From Aquatica leii (Eukaryota > Arthropoda > Insecta > Coleoptera > Lampyridae), in NCBI GenBank assembly GCA_035610365.1, contig CM069433.1, positions 81,130,236 through 81,194,235 on the forward strand: DNA of 64,000 bases. Reading direction: 5' to 3'. The notes beneath the pieces are model-generated. The model saw nothing but the letters and a program-made list of their open reading frames with translations, had not been told where the DNA came from and did not search any database. The first letter of the stretch is position 1, and every line of letters starts with the position of its first letter. Both the position numbers and the translations under genes were made by a program. This document shows positions 11,371 to 23,518 of the stretch, in pieces.

Positions 11371-13587
11371 TTAAGCCATAAATTCACTTGAAGTAGATTA
11401 TGTTCTTGTTACAGTATGTTTCTTGTTTACACTGACAGAAATAAATAAATTTATTGAAATCGGTAACAATTGAAAATTTGTTGCTTTGCAGTAGAGAGTA
11501 TCGAGTATAATGCAACTTTTTTAAATGATTTTGAATCTAGCAATACAATCAATTTTTACATGAAATGCGATAAACAATATAAATATACATGTAGCGTAGC
11601 TTATAGTTACATAAGATTTATAATAAAACTAGATATTTCAAGCTTATTAAACCATTAAACTGTAGCGTGTTTTTACAAGCATTGTTTGATAATCAATTTG
11701 ATTTACATTTTTTTTTATATAAATTAGAAATAAAATTAAACAAATATATCATACAAATTATTAACAATTTAAACTTTAAAACCATTAACACAAAAAATTC
11801 AGTAAATACAAATGTTGGTTTAAGCCGCTAAATGTGACAGTGTACGTTATTTCGTTTTATATCAAGATAAGCTGAGTTTAAGCTCATAGGCTGCTGTTTT
11901 AAAATAATCGATCGACAATGTAAGCTATATAATATATTTTGATATAATGTAATATGTGATAAGTTATAATGTTTAATAGATTTTTAACAAATTAAGGTAC
12001 TGCAAAACAATATGACGTTTTTACATATTTTAAATAAATGTAGTATAACATAAATTAAAACTTACTTTTTATAGGCTATGCTAGATTTGAATATTTTGGG
12101 AGTTTGGGGGTTACATAATATAAATGATTCGTTTAAAAAAAAAAATAAATAAAATAATTTTTTCATGTTTGAAATATTGTAAATTTAAACTTTTTTTATA
12201 TTTGAAAAATGTTAATTAGCCCTGATGATGACTAAAAATTAGTTGAAACTGTCGGCAAAATTAATTAAAAAAAATAAAAAAGCTTAACCAAAACTTAATA
12301 AATTATTTATAATTATATATTAATGGTTAATAATAAAATAACATATTCTTAAAAATTATGTCAATTTAATTGATAACGTTTTAATAATGCATTTATTAAG
12401 TTCATTCAATCTAAAAAATTATTTTTTTAACAATTTAGCGTATAGGTACTATGCACAGTTATATTATTATTTATAGTATATTTAAAATGAACATACACAT
12501 GTAAAAAACATTTAATTTTTTTAAATTGTTTAACGTAGTTTAATTAATGTAACGTATCTACTAAAAATATTTTTTTTTATTTTTAAATTATTACAAATCT
12601 AATCTAAAAACATCTAAAAACTATGTAAATAATTAATTTTGTTTAACAAAAAAATTCTTTAAATAAAATCTTACCTACGTAATAGCTTTAGCAAAAATTT
12701 TTAATATAAAATTTAACACGTTAAAAACATATTTTATTTATTATGTTGGAATGTACCTTACAGATTGAGAAATTGTATTGTACGCTTTTTCCAATATAAA
12801 ATTGTACTTAATCGCGTTATGAGTACAATAACATTGAATATTGATCTGGTGCTTAAACATAAAACACAATTACAAGGTTTTTGTTGTGTGGTAAAGTGTG
12901 ATTATAATAGATCTAGGAATATTAAATGTTTTTATAGTTAAGAAAAAAATGTATTCTAAGTGTAATATTATTGTGAAATATCCACTTCACTAATGTTCGT
13001 ATAATATTATAAGCTATATTTTCTATTAGTAATCTAACACACAGATCCTTAAAATTTAATAGTGACAATTGCAACGTGTTTGTCTCGAATAAAAAAATTA
13101 TTAGTATTAAACATATGAACTTCCGTAACCAAGTTTATTACTTTTAGCTCTAGTTGCAATAACTTTAGTTCACCATTTTTTGTTAGCCACCAGCAAATAC
13201 TTTCATTAAAACCTTTTAATACTGTGTTTTGTTTAAAAAAATAAATAATTTAAATTTTTATATTAAGTTTAAATTATATTATTTGTATTTTTTCAACACA
13301 GTCCTACACAAAAGACTTTTTAGATAGCAAATTATTAATTAATAATAAACATGTTTATTTTACTTGCCTGTAATTTTTTTGTTTCAACAAGGAAAACCAT
13401 GACAACCATAAGTTTCAAAATTTAACCACTTTTAAGTCAAATCAGTTACGCTAAATATTAGTGTTTATCATTTATGATATTAAAGATAAGTCAGTATGGT
13501 TGTGGAAACACATCGGTGTATCCTACCGCTGACGAGTTCCCAAAGAACAAAATAGCTTTCTGCTAGTTCTGTTGTTGTTTTTCACAA
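11371..13587. other. AT-rich stretch with one hairpin motif
   Basis: No gene is seen. The only structured element I noticed is the CTGATGA / hairpin / GAAAC motif at 12,222-12,256, annotated separately. The short frame at 11,470-11,658 shows no family motif. Confidence 0.5.
12222..12256 (+). repeat. CTGATGA-hairpin-GAAAC motif (retroelement 3'-end-like)
   Basis: CTGATGAT is followed by a stem of GACTAA and TTAGTT around an AAA loop, then GAAACTGTCGGC and an A-rich tail. The same layout occurs at four other places in this window. It resembles the core order of a hammerhead ribozyme (CUGAnGA, stem II, GAAA) but has an extra U before the stem. It is also like a structured tail found at the 3' ends of some retroelements. 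Confidence 0.45.
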
Positions 13588-13735
13588 TTACACTGACATT
13601 GTTCCTAACCTATTTTATAGTTGGGATTTTGACCGCGTCACTTGTCAATAGATCATTGACTTTCGCTGGCATTAAATCCAATGACAACTTTTCTACCTTC
13701 CGTATTAATTTATAGTTTCTAAGTTGATACAAATT
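13588..13735. repeat. Dispersed TIR-like repeat, copy 1
   Basis: The segment from CTGACATTGTTCCTAACC through GATTTTGACCGCGTCACTTG to CTTTTCTACCTTCC also occurs, rearranged and partly inverted, at 54,985-55,140. Here it lies immediately upstream of the CGGQN transposase-like copy A, so it may be that element's left terminal repeat. I found no matching inverted copy downstream of 15,600, so the pairing is unproven. Confidence 0.5.
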
Positions 13736-13749
13736 TAACAACTGTAGTA

Positions 13750-15592
13750 TACATAGAAAATAAAACTTTAATTGTACCCGTAAATCTAGAAACAGTATCA
13801 GAAGTAAATGTAGACGTAATCGAAAATGAAGATAATGCAAATTATAGAACAAGATTAAGCGACAGGAACAAAAGTAGTTTAAATAATCCAAAAGTGAATG
13901 AAAAAAAAAAAACAAAAAAGGCGAAAGGCCATATGCTCTTCAAAAAGTTACTGCAATAAAAAGAAACAGTAATTTGAGTATTGAGTATTAAACGGCCAAA
14001 AGAACAAAGAAAAATCAAAGAATTATGAAACCTTTAATTGACGATTGTAGAACATAATGTAAGTTTTTTTTACTAAAAAATCTAAGAAGACAAATCCTTT
14101 ATGAGTTTTGGTCAATGGGTGATCATAATAGAAAATTAAATTTTATAGCTAGTTCAGTGAAGGTTCAAGAAACTAAATTAACAAGAAAAAAATCGAAAAC
14201 GGGAAACCAACTAAAAACCGGACATACACATATAGCTTAAGAGTCGAGGAAGAATATAAAACTGTATGCAAAACTTGTTTTTTAGCCACTTTAGGAGATA
14301 CTGAAAACTTTGTAAGTTGTTTTGTGATAAACTTTTTTCTACTGATGGAATCACGTACAAAGACTTACGTGGCAAAAATCGCACATTAACTCTTCCTGCC
14401 TATAAAAGTCATTATTCTAGAATGCAAACAAATAAAAAATAGTTAGCATCTGCTCTTACCATATCAAAGATGTATAAATTATACAGAGAGAAATATCCAA
14501 AAAATCCTGTTTTTATTGTTGTATATTCCAAAGAGTTTAATAAATTAGGTTTAAAACCAAGAAATGATGCTTGCTCAAAATGTGATACACTAAATGCTCA
14601 AGAAAAGTATGCTACAGATAATAAAGAAAAGACCAAATTCAGAAAAGTTTTACAAGTACATAAAGCAACTGTTGAGTAAGCATATGATAAGAAATCTTGC
14701 GATAAAAAAAGGTACACGGTAGATCTTACCTACAAAATGTATGCATTTGATTTACAGCAAATACTTCCTACGCTTTATTTAAGTACCAATAAAATATTTT
14801 ATTTAAGACAACTTTCGACATACAACTTAGCTATACACGATTGTACAAACGGAAAGTCTGCGCACTTTATGTGGTTCGAAAATGCTGCAAGCAGAAAAAC
14901 CAACAAAATAGCTTCTTTTCTGTTTAGGCTTTTAGTGACAATTCCGGAAGAGATAGAAACTGCAGTGTTTTACTCTCACACATGTGGTGGTCAAAATAAA
15001 AATATGATGGTTATTTTAATGTTTCAGTGGGCTATTCTTCACTACCCAACTCTTAAAATTATCCACCATAAATTCCTGGTTCCTGGACATACCCATTTAA
15101 AATGCTGATCACGCTCTCATTGAGAGAGAAAAGAAGAAAACGTCACTGGAAATCCATGTATCAAGAGATTGGTTTTAGTTAGTGAGAAATGCTAGTAAAA
15201 AACAATTTTTAAGTATTTGTCATAGAGCAGAAGCATTCACTGATCTGGTTTCTACCCGGGGACTATTTCAAAAAAAAAGTTTTTATTTAAGCAAGTATCT
15301 TGATGGATTACAAACAGTTAATTTTAAGCAAAGTTTGGATTTACAAGAAAACTTCAAAGAAACAAATTTCTTTAGGAAGTTCAATACTTTGTCACATTTG
15401 AAAGGTATTAACTTAACTGAGCTTTATGATAGTCCCCGTACAATAACGCATTTAAAAAGGCAGAATCTGCTCAAATTAGTTAACCTTCTCGATAAAGATA
15501 TGCAAGAATTTTACATAACTTTAAGGACCGATAAAGATGATGACACGGATCCAGATATTGATTGCTATTTCTCAGAGGGTGAAGATGTTTAG
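13750..15592 (+). pseudogene. CGGQN-family transposase-like protein, copy A
   Basis: This matches an uncharacterised insect family with an RNase H-like, DDE-type core (I believe the one called DUF7869). The order fits. The N-terminal part has RTRLSDRNK and MKPLIDDCRT, then LRRQILYEFWSMGDHN. A cysteine motif VCKTCFLATLGDTENF follows. At 14,470-14,676 comes MYKLYREKYPK and then ACSKCDTLNAQEK. The core at 14,737-15,105 has YAFDLQQILPT, FYLRQLSTYNLAIHDCTNGK, HTCGGQNKNMMV and HHKFLVPGHTH. The tail is 15,182-15,589, with DPDIDCYFSEGEDV before the stop. The usual Asp of SDxCGGQN is His here. The reading is cut by several stops and at least one frameshift near 15,108, so it is not functional. AATAAA follows at about 15,741. 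Function of the family is inferred, not known to me. Confidence 0.7.
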
Positions 15593-18500
15593 AATGAAGT
15601 ACGCGTACTTTAGCAAGACTTGTTTTTAATAATAATACTTATGTATACATTTTAACAACAACATTGTGTTACTTTTAATATGCGTTGTATGGTTATATCA
15701 TTTCTATATTGCGTTAATCTAAAATTTGTTTCAAATTTTCAATAAAGTTTATTTATAGAGTTTCTGATCTTTGTGTTTCTGTTACGTACAATAAATAAAG
15801 TAAGTGATATGTAGACTTAGATCCTTTTGAGTTTAAAGCTTGTAGAAAGTACCACAATAAGTTTACATAAGTTTTTTTTATCAATTATATTGTCATAATA
15901 GCATCAGTTATATGCTTACTTATTTCTATACTATCGTATGCCCTGATATAAAACTAAGAGGCATAATTATACCTATTACCTTCTCATTTTTTATACCTGA
16001 TTGCAAGAAAACTTGTGTCTTTTCTACTAATGATACAAATACATTTTTATTAATGAAAATGATACTTTTGATTGAAGAAATGAATAACTTATTATAATTC
16101 AGTATACCAATTAAAATAAAGGTTTAATCTATTTGGAAAAATGATGTTGCAGAATAAAACATTGTTTCGTTAAACGTGAATGGTATTGAAACTTAAAACT
16201 GGGTTTTGTCACTTAATCTTAGTAATTTAGCAAAACATGCAATTGCTAGTGTAAATAAATTGGTTTTTGTTATAAATAAGTTGTAATTAATTGTAAATAT
16301 TACAAAATTGTACTTTTATACAACCTTATAAAATGACTCAATAGGCGATTCAATTTAAGATTCCAGCGCCTCTAGCGGCAAAGAACGAACTAACGTTGCA
16401 ATGATAAACGTCATAGTTGCCTTTACTTCCATACTATTTATACTATTTTTTTTGTGTTGTAACAAGCTTTTTCTGAAAACCAAAGATTAATTTATGTACT
16501 TTATAATCTTTTTTTTATAGTGCGATAAGTTTTTTCAGCATTACATAAGATTTACTAATATGATTAGTGATTCTAAATAAGTTTGTATACAGGTTAGAAA
16601 TTGCATTTACTAGTCGTTTTATTGTAGTTTAATAGTTTTGTGTTTTAGTTTCGTTCTATAAAACAACACAATAATTAGTTACAATTCAATTTACAGCCAG
16701 CATCGTTAGATTGGGTCCTTAATAGTACAATTAGTCACTAAGAAACATCAATTTCACTTTGCATGTAGGTACATTGTTTTCTCATCGCAAAATTCATCAG
16801 GCATCGGCTTTATTTAAATTTCTTTTGTAATAAAGCGATGGTTAGCACGTTTACTTGGAAGTGTTTTGCTTGCTATATCAGTTGTAGTTCTAATTGTTAG
16901 ATATTGTACGGAAGGCACATGTAGTGTCGTAACCCTTATTTTTTTAACTGTCGGGCAGTTTGTCTGAACGTATGTAATTTTATTATTGGCGCTAATGTAG
17001 AGCTATAATAACAACTAAATATATACTTGTTTGATAAAAATAATGTAATATTTAAAAATGTTGCAAACAAAGTTTCTTATTCTTTTCTAACAGATTTTCC
17101 AAGTTATAATTTCACCACGAGGACTGTATGTCGTTCAACAAGTCTGTCAGTTCCATAATTATTAATTATGTGCATTTTTTTATGAAATATACTTAACAAC
17201 GCAGCAGAAATTCAAAATAAAGCAACAAATTAAGTAAGCGTATTAAGCTATCATTCCAACGGTAGTTCAAATCGTCGCAGCCAGTTAGCGTATCGCTTAG
17301 TTTAAATCGCCTATAGTTTTTGTTTTTTGCATATGAGGCATACTTTGTTTCCATTATTTAAGAAATAAACCAGTTATTAAAAAACTTTAAGTGCAAAATT
17401 TGTAAATTACTTAATACACCACGCCATGCAATTAATAATTTAAAAAAACTTGTAAAAATTGTACAAAACAAAAAACACTGCTTAAACAATATAAATCAAT
17501 AGTATTTTGTTTAAAGTAAATAAAAAAAAATGTTTAATAAATATGTTAAATTGCTACCACTATTTCAATTTTTAGGTTTTAATTAATTGAAAGTGTTGCC
17601 TATATACGCTTTGCGTGTTTAAAATAATATTTTATGAGATGAGTTTAATAGCTTATACATTATTTAAATAACAAAATTTTAATTTTAATGATAGAATAAA
17701 CGCTAACTTTTAAATAAAAATATGTCACTTATTTTAATTAAAACTATTAGTTGAAAACTGTTGGGTATATGCTAGTGAATGATGGTACTTAAATTTAATT
17801 TAAAACGTAGACACTTAAATGTAGTAGTTTTATTAATACAGCATAAAATTCAACATATTTACTAAACGTAGTGGAAATATTACAGCCGTATGGACCAAAT
17901 TGTTTTAAATGTATTTACATTTTAAGTATTTTTGTCAAATTTGCGTTTAAGTGTTTAGAAATCTTAACACAGAACATCTAACATAAAATAATACATTGCT
18001 TTAAATTTGCCATAATATTATATGAGAGAAAAAATCATGAAAAACAATGTTGTTGCCAAAAAAAATAAAAAATTAAATGTAATTATAATAAACTAAATTT
18101 ATCCAATTATATAAATACTAATTTAAACAAAAGCTTTAAATATTAAAACGCATACGTATGTATTTAATATAAAATATATATTTCTTTAAGTTCTTTTATG
18201 AAAAAATTGCATCATATTTCTTTAAGTTCTTTTATAAAAAAAATGGAGCCGTACTTTGAAACTTCAATCAATATTTTCCCTATCACGACTATGTTTAAAG
18301 AACTTCTTTACAAACGCAACAAATAGTAATCGATTTAGCAAAATCTTTTTTAAAAAATAAATCGCAGCTTGCAAAAGGGAGTTCATATTCACAAAAAAAA
18401 TAATTTAATGTAATAAAAAACTATCTAAAAACTTTATATTACAATATTTTTTCTTGTTTAAAGATACATAAATAAAAAGTTACATGTTATTCTTCTAAAA

Positions 18501-19359
18501 ATGATTAATTTAATTAGATGTTTTTGAGATTACTTTTTAAATAATTATATTATTTTACGTAAACTTTTATTGACTTTATTAACTATTGACATTTATTAAT
18601 TTGAAGTTTCATAAAATTGGCAAAGCTTTTAGTTAAACTGATAAGTATCATAATTAGTGATACATTTTGTCTTATAATTCTTATGCAATCGTTTTTTAAA
18701 CTTTAAAAGCTTTTCGTGTAATAGACTAATTGAATAATTGTGTTTTTTTGTTTGGTTTAAGTTGTTTCAAAACAAATTAAAATTTTAAATTTTAGTATCT
18801 TATTTGTGAAAACAAAACTACAACAGTTTGATAAAATATTAACACTAAGGGCATTATATAAATTCTTAAATTTTATAGCATTTTCTTACTAAAAAAATAA
18901 ATTACTGTTTGTTTAATTACAATTTAGGCGGTTTAGCTTTGCTTATTTACTTTACCTAAATAAATTTCACAACTAAACGTTTTTATCTAACGTGACTTTT
19001 GTAATTTATGCAATTAGAAAAAAATATGTAAGGTATTTATACCTTACAAATTTGAAGTTTAAGCACATATTACGCTTAGAAAATTTTAATCAATTAAAGT
19101 AATTTAATTAAAAGTTGCTAAAATATGAAACCCACTACTTGAAAATCTACTTTGGACGTGTCTGTAAGATTCAATCAGATCGCTGCAAATTGTCGTACGT
19201 ACACAGCATAAACCACCAGTACCCGTGTTCCAATAAGTTACAATTCTTTATTTACGTTTGTAAAGGTAATGGATTACAACATATCATTTGTGAAAGAAGT
19301 GTTGTGTGGTTGCATAAATTCTCTTTTATTCATCTTCTATAATCTTACTACGCGTTTTT
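15593..19359. other. AT-rich stretch, no gene seen
   Basis: I see no supported gene. The 61-codon frame at 15,912-16,097 has no motif. A slightly GC-richer zone at 16,360-17,300 contains an AGCGCCTCTAGCGGCAAAG box of the type often seen in insect repeats. A short tandem duplication sits at 18,181-18,246. The frame at 19,115-19,342 lies just upstream of copy B and may be its decayed 5' flank. Confidence 0.45.
18181..18246. repeat. Short tandem duplication, about 36-bp unit
   Basis: TTTCTTTAAGTTCTTTTATG and what follows it is repeated at 18,217 as TTTCTTTAAGTTCTTTTATA. Two units only, in AT-rich DNA. Likely replication slippage. Confidence 0.6.
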
Positions 19360-20880
19360 TGTTGTTTTGGATATTTGTCCGCCTAAGCATCCAACATGTA
19401 GGCATTCATCTAGAAATTTGAAATGTGCCACACGTACGATGCAAGACATCAAACAATTTTATAATTTTTACAAAAATTCAAATAAAATTAGACAAGATCA
19501 ACTTATTTCTTGTTTTTGTGTAAACTATTTATCAACGCGTCCACGTCGCAGAGACGGCAGTAAACCCAAAGCTAAAACGATTTGTTACGTTGTTCCCAAA
19601 CATAATCATACGCAAGTGAAGATAAGGTGTAACAACGCACCTTGTAAATGACGTTGTCTTGATAGCGACTTGATAAAAAAAGGAGGCAACAAAAAACAAA
19701 AACTGCTCGAACATAAATTGGAAGCTGTTAAAAATTTTATTTAATTACTAAAAGCTGACCAATCTTGCTACTGCGGAAGAAGAGAATAACTTTCTACTGA
19801 ATTAAATATCACAAAACTGCATAAAATGTACATAGAAAAGGGATATCCATAAATAAGTAAAATAAGTTATTTTCATGATGTTTTTACAACTTATTTTAAT
19901 GTTGGCTTTGGTTCTCCAAAAACAACCTGTATTTAATTGGTAGAACGAATTAAAAGAAAAACAATCTTGATAAGAAAAAGATCTACAAACTGATAAAGCA
20001 GTCTACACTATGCGTGTTAAGATTTTTTTTGATCTATTCAAAAAGGAGAACAATAGATTAATAACATTTTTATACGATTGCAAAAATAAATTTGGTATTG
20101 CTCAAAGTACCCGATCAACAAGAGTATTATAGCCGTCGGCTTTAGTATTACAGTTTTACAGTCGTTAAAAGCTCTTCTAAGTATGATTTAAATAAAAACA
20201 ATGTGTTTGTTTATTGATGGTTAGAACACAAAAGATTCAAAAGCTTTAATGAAAATGCTTCGGAAAATTATAACTGTAACAGTAACAGTAACCTACAATG
20301 ACACACAGTCATACAGTACGTGTCAGATGACTTGGCCAGAATAAAAAATTCACTCTTTTAAAAATGTGTATTAAATGGCTACATAAATCTTTTAAAAATA
20401 ATAAAGAACTTTAGATTATATTTTCTGTGACAAGACATTCATATAGATAGAGTTTTTTGAGTTATAAAAAAATGCTTAGAAAGATGGACATTATTATTTT
20501 GCGAGTAAAATATCACAAGGTTTTTAAAGAAGAGGCAACATTATTACAATTTGTAAGATATTTGACAGTGCAAAATTGGAAATCAAAAGCTGCAAAAACG
20601 AGCTAGTTCTCTTTATGTTAAACTTTATCTCGTAAAGCGTTAAAAAATAACAATATCTTTGTGTCGGGAAAAATAACACGTCCAATGCATCATCTATTAC
20701 TAAGAAACATCTGCTAAACTACATGGAAGAGTTTTGCTAATGAAAACGAAAAAAAATTTCGAAACTCTATTCACTATTTATTTTGCGATGGAATAGTCAA
20801 ACTTGCCGAATCTTGCCTTTTACAAACACGATACCGTACCAAATGAAAGAGAGATGAGTATTAAATTAGCCCAACCTGTA
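19360..20880 (+). pseudogene. CGGQN-family transposase-like protein, copy B (decayed)
   Basis: The frame at 19,367-19,648 reads CATRTMQDIKQFYNFYKN, KIRQDQLISCFCVNYLST, then RPRRRDGSK. This matches the N-terminal half of the same insect family as copy A: an FYxNxxKxxQDxLI segment and a basic RRR patch. Downstream, in shifting frames, come LEHKLEAVKNFI, LNITKLHKMYIEKGYP, SYFHDVFTTYFNVGFGSP, YYSRQL-like and NNVFVY-like peptides, the expected order up to the DDE core. A clear CGGQN segment is not visible; the reading fades near 20,400-20,880. It has many stops and shifts, so it is older than copy A and belongs to a different subfamily. Confidence 0.6.
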
Positions 20881-21440
20881 AATTCTTGAAAAAAATGTTT
20901 CTAACATAATACTATTCTTATTTTTCATTATATCCATTAATAAAAATAATATAATTGTTTAGTTTATAATTTTTTTTCTATTATCATTTTCATACTGTTT
21001 ATTTTCTGTTGCAAAACTGAACAGTACAATAATTTGACTTGCAAAAGCAAATACCTATACGTTTTGATTGCAAATAAAATGTTTTGTAACTCGCATTTAT
21101 TTTTCTGAAGCAAAAGTACATCATAGTTATAGTTGTTTGGTCAAGATTGTGCAAACAGTGCTAAATCTCAACGTGGTTTTGAGAAAACTATGAAATTTCA
21201 ATAACAATTGTATGCTAAGAATATATTTAGTATATAATAAAAAACGACGTCATAACATTATTATGACTACATGTAGTGGCGGCTGGTGGTCAATGAAATA
21301 AAAGAGTAATTTCAATATTAAAACTTTAAAAATGCATTTTTGCTTAATAGAAGATTTATATTTAAAGTCAATTTATCTATCTTTAGAATAATCAGAACAA
21401 AGGTGACATAGTTCTAATTGTAAATTAATAAAACAATTTT
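20881..21440. other. AT-rich stretch, no gene seen
   Basis: No open frame or repeat of note between copy B and the Tigger-like element. Confidence 0.5.
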
Positions 21441-21823
21441 TAGTACCGTGCGCGCCGCTTATTGGAATCACGGATAATGTCATCAATCAGATAATGTTAT
21501 CACTTTATCAAAAAACAAACCGGACGTATGCTACTACATAAAAAAACCACCGTTTATGGTAGTTATAATTTCGGTTTATGTTATCAATTTTATATTAATA
21601 AATAATAAAAGTTTTTATTTTGATATTTTCTGCTTCAAGGATGCTATGATTTAACCTATAAATTAACAATTTGTTAATCATATACACGCTGCATGTATTT
21701 ACTGTCATCTCAACAATAAACCTTTATTTGTTTTTTTTTCTAAATTTTGGATATTGTTATCATTCGGTTAGTGTTATCAAAAATCCCTAGTCCCAAAGTG
21801 ATTCTATTAAACGGCTTGCAGTA
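21441..21823. mobile_element. Non-autonomous pogo/Tigger-like element (MITE), copy 1
   Basis: The left end carries GCCGCTTATTGGAATCAC and the right end the diverged inverse, GTGATTCTATTAAACGGCTT. Possible TA target sites lie at both outer borders. Next to the left end sit GATAATGT and GATAATGTTATC repeats, and the inverse TGATAACA occurs near the right end. A second degenerate copy of the tip is found inside, at about 21,550. No transposase frame is present. The first 150 bp match a copy at 58,253-58,400. Terminal repeats of this style are typical of pogo/Tigger relatives of Tc1/mariner. Borders are approximate. Confidence 0.55.
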
Positions 21824-22229
21824 TTTTTTTGGAAAGTCATGGACCACATGACTTAATAGAGAAACCGCACTGAGTACATACTTTTTTTATGTCCAAAAAA
21901 TTATCCTATCGATAAAAAATGACGTGCAACTATAAACGTGCTTTTACTATTAAGAACTATATTTTTTATAAAATAGACTAAACATACTTGACAAAATTGT
22001 TTAGAGGCTACACTATAGTACCAGTTCTGCTTTACTAAATCACAATTAACTTTGAAAATTATTAACAGTTTGAAGTATGTTAACTTATATGACAAGATAT
22101 ATATTTTTTCCATGTTCTTATACAGTAATAAGCAATCTATTTATCTGCACCTATGCAAAAAATTATTCAAAGTAATGATTTTTCTTCATTATTTTCTTTA
22201 AAATAAATAAAAGTAAAGTTGTTAAATCA
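21824..22229. other. AT-rich stretch, no gene seen
   Basis: No supported gene. The minus-strand frame at 21,901-22,113 shows no motif. Confidence 0.45.
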
Positions 22230-22690
22230 TAACTGTTTCGGCCACACGGAAGTCGAGCAGCGGACTGTATTTAATGTTTAAGAGAGAATGGGACTCCGGT
22301 AGCAACCCACCAAATTATTAGTAAGCGAACTAGAAAAGTATTTACATAACGTTCCTGGGTCTTCTCGAAAATCGGTAGCGCACAACCACTCAAACCCGTA
22401 ATAAAACAAAACCTCGATTCACCCAGAAATGAGCGCACAAAAGGGCGCACGGTTTACTCACTAAACAGCACAATTAACATTTAACAAAAATTAACGAAAT
22501 AGAATTCAAGAAAGGAGACGCGTAATAATAGGGTCAAAACTAAGTAACGTACTCTGCGTATTCTTTATCAAAAACTTGTATTTACAGCGACAAATTGAAA
22601 CTTAAAAGAGGGGACAGCAAGTCACAAAACCGAAAATGCAACTCGCGGAAAACGACTTAAATAGAAAACGCTCGCGCTAACAATAACTCA
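22230..22690. other. GC-richer block of unknown nature
   Basis: Composition changes sharply at TTTCGGCCACACGGAAGTCG and stays richer in G/C, with several CpG, until about 22,690. There is no long open frame on either strand and no recognisable terminal repeat. It could be the untranslated or terminal part of an unidentified repeat element. Confidence 0.35.
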
Positions 22691-22811
22691 TTTCATTTAT
22701 CATTCAAATAGACAATTCTAAATTACGGGTTGATACTGTAATGTGATATCATTCTGATAGGTTGCATTTACACTTGCAGAACGTGTAAAAAATGTGATAA
22801 CTGAAAAATGA

Positions 22812-23480
22812 AACAAGTCGACAAAGAGAAAAGACGAGCTAATAAACTTACTTTAAAAAAATTTTGATTGTGGTTTTAGCTCAAATAAAAATAATAGTTT
22901 TGGTGCGCTCCAGGTTCAGTCATTGTTGAATGGAAGTGGACAAAAAAATAAGTAACAAATCTCAAAGAAAAAATTCTAAGCAAACACAGATGGTCTTCTA
23001 TTAATTTACAATTGTCATTCACTCTTTAAAAATCCGCTTTAAAAGTGGTTAGTTCTTTCACAGTTGTTTGTAGGAAAAGCATGTACAACTAATGTTTTTT
23101 GTCCGTTAATATCTCATACATCTTAACTGTCAAATCAAACAATGTTGAGTCAGCAAAAAGAAAAAACAAGCTAACAAATCTATTTTAAACTAATTTTGAT
23201 TCTGGGTTTAGCTCAAATAAAAATAACAGTTTTGCTTTTTGAACCTTTTTGGGACGACTGTAATTTCGTTCTTCTCTACTGTTACTTGTGCTTCAGTAGA
23301 TGAATAACCAAAATTCATAATATTTGTCTTCATCGAGTAGTCTTAAAAGCTAAAACAATGATATCTTTATCAAGGACTTTTTTAAGGCGCATTAGAAATA
23401 TGAAAGTCTTTAAGTAATTTCTAAGCTAACATAGATCTTCCATTAGTTTAAACGAATTTGCTTTCAGACTTTATTACTTT
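22812..23480. repeat. Diverged direct duplication
   Basis: A block near 22,815-22,905 (GACGAGCTAATAAACTTACT, then TTAGCTCAAATAAAAATAAT) recurs at 23,148-23,238 (AACAAGCTAACAAATCTATT, then TTAGCTCAAATAAAAATAAC). A second shared block (TTCTAAGC...CACAGAT) near 22,972 recurs near 23,418. The two copies are in the same orientation, and about 110 bp extra separates the blocks in copy 2. No coding sequence is apparent. Confidence 0.55.
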
Positions 23481-23518
23481 ATATAATTTTTTTTTCAATC
23501 TGACGCTTAAAACTGCAA

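Noticed and set aside
16360-16400. AGCGCCTCTAGCGGCAAAG box as a SINE
   Set aside because: No promoter boxes or tail; such boxes are common in insect DNA.
19532-19714. 60-codon minus frame opposite copy B
   Set aside because: Antisense shadow of the CGGQN-family N-terminal frame.
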